This document shows, one piece after another, positions 19,498 through 26,211 of a DNA stretch of 26,211 nt; within the stretch, counting starts at the first letter, position 1; each line of letters begins with the position of its first letter. The notes under the pieces were generated by a model that made no database searches, was not told where the DNA came from, and saw only the letters and a program-made list of their open reading frames with translations. The position numbers were made by a program, and so were the translations under genes. The DNA comes from Gnetum montanum (taxonomy: Eukaryota; Streptophyta; Gnetopsida; Gnetales; Gnetaceae), in the NCBI GenBank assembly GCA_015680685.1, contig MNCI01021399.1, positions 1,782,097-1,808,307 of the forward strand. Reading direction: 5' to 3'.

Positions 19498-19979
19498 TGT
19501 TGGCATCTTGTTGCTCATGGTGTTTCATATTCTTTTTCAACGTATCTCGGGTAGATCCTCTAGACATCAACAAAGAGGGGTCATTGAAACACCATAAATT
19601 TTTGGACTCTCATGATTCAGTAGTCCCAAAATTTGGGCAAGGATCCCTACAAGCATGATGTCACAATGGACCATGTAGATGGCATGGCACCCCAGAAGTC
19701 CTAATGCCTAAAAAGGTGCTTTCGGGCCTGCTTGTTACCCTCTATAGCACATTCAATGTAGCACCCAGCCATGAGGCCAGTTTGTACGAAAAGGGTACTA
19801 GGGGTAGACCATACAGTCTAGCAAATTTTCTATCTCCTAGGTTGACAAGCTTGTTACACCCTCTGGCTTGCCCAACTTGACACTTGACCCAACTAACGAT
19901 CTACTCAGGGACTATGCTAGGAGTTGTTGAAGGTGTTTAGGATGGACTAAATAATTTGGCAAGTTTTCTAACCACAGGA

Positions 19980-20840
19980 ACCTGCTATGCTATGCTACGT
20001 TGCACAGTGTAGCAAGCCTTGAAAAGACTGATCGAGCATTCAAGATGCAGATTGACAACGACTCAATCCTCTAGGATATCTACCCCACTTAATCCTTGAT
20101 GCATGAGCAACATGACGCAGCAAAATGTGATAAGTTTTGTTAGAAATCATCTCAATTTGAGTGTTATGCTATGCTATGCTACACAGCATAGCACAGCGTA
20201 GCGGGGATGTACTGTGACAATACTCTTACTCAAATTGCTCTAATGGAGTAAGCATATTTACCCATGTCTTAACCATTAAACATGCTGGATCTGCAACAAC
20301 ACCAAGACATGACCAACATCCCATAACAGAATTTTTGTGAAACGAGACAAGATTTGAGCTAGACTGGGTACTACGTTGTGCTACACTATGCAACATAGCA
20401 CAACGTAGCAAGGTCAGAATGCACAAAGGTCCTCTGACAAGTGGTCCTAGCAAAGGAATTGCACTTGGCATACCTCAACCTTCAAGACTGTCTATCCCAC
20501 TTCACGCTTGGGTTCCAAGAAAAATTTCTCGACAAAAGCATTATAAATCAGGCAAGAATGCATGTCACACTAGCTGCTACGCTGTGCTATGCTTCAAAGC
20601 ATAGCACAGCATAGTGGAGATACAAAGCTTTGAAGTGTCCCAAGGATGAACCTCGCAAGTCCCAGGACCTTTCAACATGAAAAATAGAGCTGTCAATTGT
20701 AGAAGCTGCTTGCCTAGCCAAGCATCAGACAGGTATTGTCAGCTTCCAAGCAAAATTTCTATCAAGACTGGCAGCTATGCCACGCAACATAGCGTAGCGT
20801 AGCGTGCAGATGTTTATGCTACGTCAATACGTTGGGCAAC
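19980..20840. repeat. Hairpin-forming TAGCATAGC blocks at about 200-bp intervals in U3
   Basis: Blocks rich in GCTATGCTA/TAGCATAGC centre near 19998, 20188, 20390, 20596 and 20790, spaced about 190-206 bp. Two are striking inverted repeats: 20371-20383 with 20396-20408 (13 of 13 paired) and GCTGTGCTATGCTT (20581-20594) with 20597-20610 (14 of 14, 2-base loop). The DNA between blocks shows only loose similarity from unit to unit. Confidence 0.7.
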
Positions 20841-21256
20841 GTAAATAGCATAACACTTGCATGGAAGCATCAGGGCATCTCCGGTTGGCTCCAAAACTTG
20901 TTGGCAGTGATCACTCCCATCCCGGTGTCTCTTCAACAGATAAGATTAGCAAGTTTTCTTTGTTTTGCATCCCCCTAATTATTCCCAAATTTTTCCCTAC
21001 ACTTGACCCTACTCACCAAAGTAGAGAAGACGTACTCCTGGAGTACAGGCCCCACTTTGCATTCATTTTTGGCATTTTTTGTAACAAACATGGTAGTTCC
21101 CTAGATTCTGGCACATGCAGCTTGAATGGTATGGTCACAGCACAGTGGGTTTCATGTTCAGCATCACACTATAGCATAGCACGTTAGCATAACACTACAG
21201 CCCAGCATTACACAGCAACATGGCACAGTCACGTTTGCACTCTATGGGATCCAAGA

Positions 21257-21308
21257 CACGTGGCATTCAAACCACGTTTCTCTCCTACATCTGATTCTAT
21301 AAATACCC
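21257..21308 (+). promoter_or_regulatory. LTR promoter: G-box and TATA box
   Basis: CACGTG (21257-21262) within AGACACGTGGCA is followed 36 bases later by CTATAAATACCC (21297-21308). Transcription would start near 21325, making the 5' end of R. The left LTR is missing this segment. Confidence 0.65.
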
Positions 21309-21968
21309 AACGAACAACATTCAAGGGGTTGGCTTTTGGCATTGTTGGCTTTCAAAATCACTTGTCTTGTGATTGGCTTCAAAGATTAGCATTCTGGCAT
21401 TTGGATTTCTTGTGAGTAGCATTTTTTTGGCATCTAGCTTTCTGGCGATTGGATTTGGCAAAGAGTCTAGCAAGTGGACATTTAACAAGCAACAAACTCT
21501 AGCAGGAGCATCTCATGATCTCTCCTATCCTAGCAAACACCAACTCATCAGTCCCTGTTAGTAGGCTGCTAGCAGCAGTCGAAGACCTGTGACCATACTA
21601 TTCCATTGTAAGTTGTGCCTATCCACACTATGCATCAACTATACACCTTCCAGCCAAACAAAGATCTAATCCCCCAATCTTGGGGCGGTGTGTTCTCTCA
21701 CTCAAGCCTATTTCATTTTGTTTCGCTATTGCCATATTTTGCATCATTGCTTGTTTATGTTTATCGCTTAAGTTATACATAACATCCTTAAAATAACTAT
21801 TTACAAAAGATTATTGTACACTAGTTAAGTCCATGTCTGATCAACCAAATCGTTCAGGGCACCATGTTTCTATTTTTTCCCCAGCACAACCCTCGCATAA
21901 ATCCGAGGTTAGGTTGTACGCCTGATAACCTCTTGGGGTTCCAACCACCAATGTTTTTGGTCGCTACA

Positions 21969-22932
21969 ACTTCGACTTGATCATTTGCTTGGGGTTGATA
22001 GGGCTTAGTTAGCTTATGATTCATCCTAAGTTATTGCATTAGTTTCTTGAATGTAGCTCTAGTAAAATGAGTTCTATTATGTGATATTAACATTCATGAC
22101 ACTCCAAATCTATTTACCACATATTATTGAAAGAAATTTACAGTTATTGTGGCTATCCAATCTTTAACTTCAGCTACTTCCATCCACTTAGTACAATAAT
22201 CAATAATCATGATAATATAGGAATTTTCATTTTTGGCTATCAACCCTTCATCCTTTTGGCATCTTTCATAAGATTGTGTAAACCAATGTTTGTCACTGAA
22301 TATGGTAGGCCAAAAATAATCTTCCATCATAAATTTTAATGTTGTTCTTCATCTTGCATAATGACCACCACATGGTCCTTCATGTACATCTTGTAGAACT
22401 CTTTGTTGATTCTCTTCTAGAATAGACCATCGTATTAAATCATCTACATATATCTTATAAATATTTTATTTGATTTCCATGTATCATTGTACTTTGTAAT
22501 CAAACTATGTTTTTTTTCTTTTTATCCCATTTAGCAAGAAGTTCTTATGTAGTTAGATATGTCATATAATCAATAATCTATGTTTTTTCTATTGAATCTA
22601 AAGTCATTTCTATCTTAGTAAATAAATTTTCATTAGGGAATTCATTTGATAATGGTTCTTCATCCTCTTAAGAATCCCATCTAAGTCTCGATAGGTGATC
22701 AGATACAATATTCTCACTTCCTTTCCTACCAATCACCATTATGTCAAATTGTACTAACCATTGGTTTATTTATTAAAAATATGATTTCATTATGGTCTAT
22801 ATGAACATAGATGGAATACCCAAGCACAGAATATCTAAGTTTTTCAAGTGCATATACCACAACCATAAGCTCCTTTTTTATAGTAGTATAGTTAAGTTAT
22901 GCTCTAATAATGCTTCTACTTATGTAGTGTAT
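21969..22932 (-). pseudogene. RNase H-integrase remnant of another Ty3/gypsy element, cut by the large element
   Basis: Read on the minus strand from 22932 down. RNase H: SRSIIRA, LNYTTIKKELMVVVYALEKL, YVHIDHNE and, a frame away, GSENIVSDHLSRL. Integrase zinc finger: VHEGPCGGHYA with ERCQK, and EDYFWPTIFSDKHWFTQS. Integrase core: IIDYCTKWMEVAEVKD, then NRFGVS, LTKPYQPQAN and QVEVVA, which ends exactly where the 3' LTR stops at 21968. The integrase is therefore broken inside its core, just after the catalytic Glu region. Several stops and frameshifts are present. It is a different gypsy branch from the large element (classic RNase H of the EKELLAVVFAL type). Boundary with the LTR to the right is within about 22925-22957. 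Confidence 0.85.
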
Positions 22933-22959
22933 TGATGAGATGCAATTCGCATAGGCTGT

Positions 22960-23031
22960 GATATCGCATACGCAATATCGCATCCCCCGCGATATCGCGT
23001 CTTCCCTACGATATCGCGTACGCGATATCGC
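22960..23031. repeat. Cluster of GATATCGC palindromes
   Basis: Four GATATCGC words plus one AATATCGC variant occur in about 70 bases. One is a perfect 12-bp palindrome (22988-22999) and one a perfect 22-bp palindrome (23009-23030). They end 17 bases before the TATA box, in the place of upstream promoter elements. Confidence 0.9.
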
Positions 23032-23047
23032 AGTCCACCACCATATC

Positions 23048-23055
23048 TATAAATA
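23048..23055 (+). promoter_or_regulatory. TATA box of the Athila-like LTR
   Basis: ATCTATAAATAAGACATGG gives TATAAATA at 23048-23055, directly downstream of the GATATCGC palindromes. Confidence 0.6.
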
Positions 23056-23465
23056 AGACATGGCTCTCCCTCATTGGATAATCCCGATTAGATAGTAGCG
23101 AACCTCTGGCAGTTTGATCCCTCCAGAGTTAGCATTTTTCCCGTGTCTACCCGCAATGTGGTGAATGTGATTGTACGGTGTCTTTATTCGAGTGTGACGT
23201 ACTTGGACACGCACATGACTGGTAATAAAGATCGAGATTACTTCATCGTTGCAGCATTCACTTAGTTTATTTATTTGTTATTTATTTAATGTTATTTATT
23301 ACTTTCATAGCACGGTCTAAGTACAACTTGACTACGAGCATCTACGGATGTGTATAGCTAGTCAAGGAATCGATTGCTCATCGTGATTAGTCTCTCACCC
23401 TTAAACTCCTAGAAGCGGAATGAGTACGACTTGGTTACGAGCATTTAAGTGTGACTACTTGGTAG

Positions 23466-23575
23466 CCCAGTGGCATAGCCAGGATCTATGCTTGCTAATC
23501 CCAGTGGTGTATTCGGGATCTACACTTGGTAATCCCAGTGGCGTACCTAGGACGTGCGCTTGGTAGTCCCAGTGG
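23466..23575. repeat. 34-bp tandem repeat, three copies plus a partial
   Basis: CCCAGTGG starts recur at 23466, 23500, 23534 and 23568, exactly 34 bases apart. Units share CCCAGTGG, GGATCTA and GCTTGGTAAT words with several substitutions. Confidence 0.9.
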
Positions 23576-24017
23576 TAGTTGTGCACAAAGTCCAAGATGT
23601 GTACAGTTGATCAAGGAATCGGTTGCTCGTCGCACTTAGGCTAGATTAGATTTTCTTACCCTTTTCCTCCTAGCTTAGCTTAGTTAATATTATTTTCACT
23701 GCCTTCAGGAGTAGCATAGAATTAGGAACACATCATACACCTCATCTGGACTAAACCATACATGACATATGCAATACTAGTCCAGGTGGGAAGACAGCGA
23801 ACTATGACCTCAGGCTAACTATCTAGGTGTCACAACTAGTCCATCTGCGGAGTTCAACCGGATCGTGCGTGTGACGCTCGTTTCGTATGGTTGAGTGTAG
23901 GGATACCTTGCCACTCATCATAGGCACCTTCATACAAGGTCATTGTAAAGAACTTAACGATATATCTCTTAGAAAAGAAGTAATTAAAAAAAGTCACATA
24001 TAAATTCACACACAACA

Positions 24018-25788
24018 ATGCCTCTCCTACAAGATGATAATAATGCCACACTTAGTGAGGAAGTTCATTGGAGAACCAACGAACTATATGATGATGAAGA
24101 TTGAAGTATACAACCTGAAGTGGGAGTTTTCTATAAGAATGAACAAAAACAATGTCATCCCAACACAATGAGACATAACTTACAAGATGACGATGAACCC
24201 CCACTGGCCACTACAAGCTTAACACAAATACAAGAGGTTGTTCGAATCTCACGTAGGCATCATAAAGAGAGCCGACTACCCAGGCTCGATTTAAATAACT
24301 TTCCTACATTCTTAGGAGGCTATGACTTAGATCCACATCAACACTTACTAGCCTTCTACGATGCCTGCACATGGAATAACATTGACAAAAGTTGGCAAAA
24401 ACTGAAGCTCTTTCCAATGACACTCGTTNATTTTTCGAGGAAAGGCTAATGTACCATATTATTAATGGGCTACGTAATGAAACAAGAGAGACCTTAGAAA
24501 CGTATGCTCGAGGTCAACTATACAACCTACGAACCCATCAAATCCAAGAGCTTATTAAGCAGGTAGCAAAAGAAGAAGGAGAATTAGCTAGATGGGAGAG
24601 TGTTGAAAAACATCAATGGGACCAAAATATTAACTCAACAAAGGTCCATGATCATTACAAGGAGATATCAACAAATCTCAAGGTGGAAACATCATCTTTG
24701 CCAATACAATAATTGTTAGAAGAAGCCAAGGCAAAGATCAATAAGATGTTGGAATGGATAAATCAAAAGTGTGAAGAATATATCAACAACATTGGAGATA
24801 GAGTTTTGACAACCCAAGAAGCAGGACAAAATCATAGATGTTCGAAAAGAAGGAATGAAGGGACTAAGCGCTTAACTGCCAATCATATGTATGAATGCAA
24901 CATGTGCCTGTACGATCACCCCAAGGGTCAATGCCCGATATTGTTACATCTACATGAGCATTGGAGAAACATGTTACATCCAGAGCTCGTACAGAAATAC
25001 TGTGTTCAATCACAGTGGCAGCAATCCCAGTCGTGGGGGAATCCACCCTTAGACTGGAGGCACCCTTCACATTTTCTGAATCCAAATGCTTATCACATCC
25101 AACATCCTATTTCTCCATTTGGGCCACCATACTCTATCTCACCACAATACCATTCTCCACAATACTATCAGCCCATACCTCCAACACAACCACCACCTTG
25201 TGCACCTTACGCTCCTCCTAACTTATGGCATCCTCATCCTTTCCCTCCTTCCACAATGCCACCAACTGTTCCTAAGGTGTTTGTACCACCGCAACCCACG
25301 AACAACACTTGTGCTACTGCTACTAACAGCAGTGAAGAGCCTCCTCAACATCAAAGGTGTCCTTTCTTTAAACACGGCCGTAGGAAGGGACAACATAATT
25401 CCAAGGCCACTGCATCTTCCAACCCAGCACAAGTCTAACGTTGTGGTGCACCCTTACCTTCGAACCCAATGCCTCATGTAACTTCATCAGGGCCACCAAC
25501 TAACACTCCAACAACCATATGGCCCAATGAACGCAACCATGGGAGGCATCAGCCTAATCCTTGCATACCATCTAATGGTCCTAAACATCATAGTGGGTCA
25601 ACTCATTATCTGGGAACTACATCATATGAAGTGCCCCACTGTGTTTATTATAAAGTGTGTGAAATCCAAGGTGATAAGTATGGACCAGCTTCAATATTTC
25701 CAATATGCAAGGATCCTCATTTTTCATTTATTAATCCTTGCCATACTCAATCGTTTAGTTATGGGGGATACCCCCCATTTCAATAGCA
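24018..25788 (+). pseudogene. gag: gag of an Athila-like Ty3/gypsy element, with internal deletion at an ambiguous base
   Basis: The ORF starts at ATG 24018 (MPLLQDDNNATLSEEVHW), has a TGA at 24102-24104 and runs in the same frame to 24429: LPRLDLNNFPTFLGGYDLDP, HQHLLAFYDACTWNNIDKSW and LKLFPMTL, the N-terminal half of a Retrotrans_gag domain. At the single N (24429) the frame changes, and the text resumes at FFEERLMYHIINGLRNETRE, then ARGQLYNLRTHQIQELIKQV, the end of that domain. The normal middle (about 80 residues with the W and FL..F.P blocks) is absent. Downstream in one frame: stop TAA 24710, a charged helical stretch, a CX2CX3HX4C knuckle (CNMCLYDHPKGQC, 24896-24934) with the spacing typical of Athila gag, a Pro/His/Tyr-rich region (25040-25300), stop TAA 25436, and a tail to a TAG near 25786. 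No protease is visible. Confidence 0.75.
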
Positions 25789-26211
25789 AGCAAGATTAAT
25801 AAATATTTTTCTTTTTCTTTTTCTTTGATTTTACAACTTTTTGTTTTCCAGTTTTTCATTTTTCAACTTTTTGTTTTATCTTTTTATCTTTTTGTGTGTC
25901 TGTGTGTTTGTCTTTTTCTATTTTTATAAGTAATCTCATCTATGAATAAAACACTCATGTGGATCATTGGTTGAGGTGTGTTCTATGTTATTAAGTCATG
26001 AGTGATCAATTATTTGAAACAGTGAGCCCACTACATCCTCTCATCCATTCTACAAATAAGAGGTTCTGTTCATGGGTATAGTGATATTCTTGAAATTTCT
26101 AAACTTAAAATTAATTTTGTGTTCATTGTACCCAGAATGAAGAAGGATGGAACCAGAGGGAATGATTAGGGTGTGACATCAAGGGGACTTGTGGATTCTC
26201 TTTGCTAACAT
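25789..26211 (+). other. Non-coding tail: pyrimidine-rich stretch, then nothing recognisable
   Basis: From 25803 to about 25925 the plus strand is strongly T/C-rich (TTTTTCTTTTTCTTTTTC and similar). The remaining 290 bases hold no long ORF in the gag frame and no protease or RT motif. It is either the start of a non-coding internal region or degraded DNA; the window ends here. Confidence 0.5.

Larger units (their letters stand above)
19498..21968 (+). repeat. 3' LTR of the large element (start uncertain)
   Basis: The end is firm: collinear identity with 3120-3683 stops at ...GGTCGCTACA (21968), and unrelated minus-strand integrase sequence follows. The start is a guess: 19498-19507 reads TGTTGGCATC, a good LTR-like terminus, but the polypurine tract before it is weak and the left LTR lacks this part. 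If correct the LTR is 2.47 kb with U3 about 1.8 kb. U3 holds hairpin-bearing repeats (19980-20840), then a G-box and TATA box; U5 is about 640 bp. Confidence 0.55.
22933..23990 (+). repeat. 5' LTR and leader of an Athila-like element (internal boundary unresolved)
   Basis: Non-coding DNA between the RNase H remnant and a gag ORF on the plus strand. Possible LTR starts are TGATGAGATG (22933) or TGTGATATCG (22957). It has CpG-rich palindromes (22960-23031), a TATA box (23048-23055), a 34-bp tandem repeat (23466-23575) and a longer direct repeat (23345-23381 and 23594-23630, containing TCAAGGAATCG). I could not identify the LTR end or a primer-binding site, so the LTR call rests on TATA, repeats and the gag downstream. 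Confidence 0.5.

Noticed and set aside
20861-21187. 108-codon ORF in U3 of the 3' LTR
   Set aside because: No recognisable motif, compositionally like its repeat-rich surroundings, and no second copy to test conservation.
21373-21561. ORF with a signal-peptide-like hydrophobic start
   Set aside because: It starts at TTG, lies in U5 of the LTR, and the left LTR copy does not preserve it.
25089-25481. 131-codon ORF overlapping gag in another frame
   Set aside because: Shadow of the Pro/His-rich gag region; the gag frame has the recognisable zinc knuckle and continues across it.

Overview
The window is intergenic plant DNA made almost entirely of nested, long-dead LTR retrotransposons. The plant signs are Tat/Athila-type Ty3/gypsy proteins, plant-style short introns, TATA boxes of the TATAAATA type and G-boxes. 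Large old elements, one nested in another, fit a big-genome seed plant. A gymnosperm is plausible, but the sequence does not fix the species. I see no intact host gene, tRNA, rRNA or CRISPR array.

Layout: (i) 1 to about 1880, minus strand: start of an LTR element (LTR, primer-binding site, leader, first 47 codons of an ORF leaving the window). (ii) About 1885-3115: unclassified DNA with a GC-richer core. (iii) About 3120-21968, plus strand: an 18.8-kb Tat/Ogre-like Ty3/gypsy element with a truncated 5' LTR, PBS, gag, protease, a 6.4-kb gap, then RT, RNase H, archaeal-type RNase H and integrase, a repeat-rich 3' region and a 3' LTR. (iv) 21969 to about 22932, minus strand: RNase H-integrase remnant of another gypsy element, into whose integrase element iii inserted. 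(v) About 22933 to the right edge, plus strand: LTR, leader and gag of an Athila-like element.

The most striking content is the 6.4-kb gap between protease and RT of element iii. It holds a separate transcription unit on the opposite strand: a TATA box and G-box near 13700-13783, a run of exons split by short introns (67-101 bp) with good donors and acceptors, a terminal exon with a stop at 8619 and a poly(A) signal just beyond. The last four exons (10140-8619) join in one reading frame across three introns to give 418 codons, with five later nonsense mutations. Related short-repeat arrays (core CTATGACCTTAAACTAG) lie on both sides of this unit and again after integrase.

Decay is mostly by substitution. 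Gag-protease keeps one frame for about 3.5 kb and RT to integrase one frame for about 2.9 kb, both full of stops. Three catalytic Asp codons have become Asn, the pattern expected from deamination of methylated cytosine.
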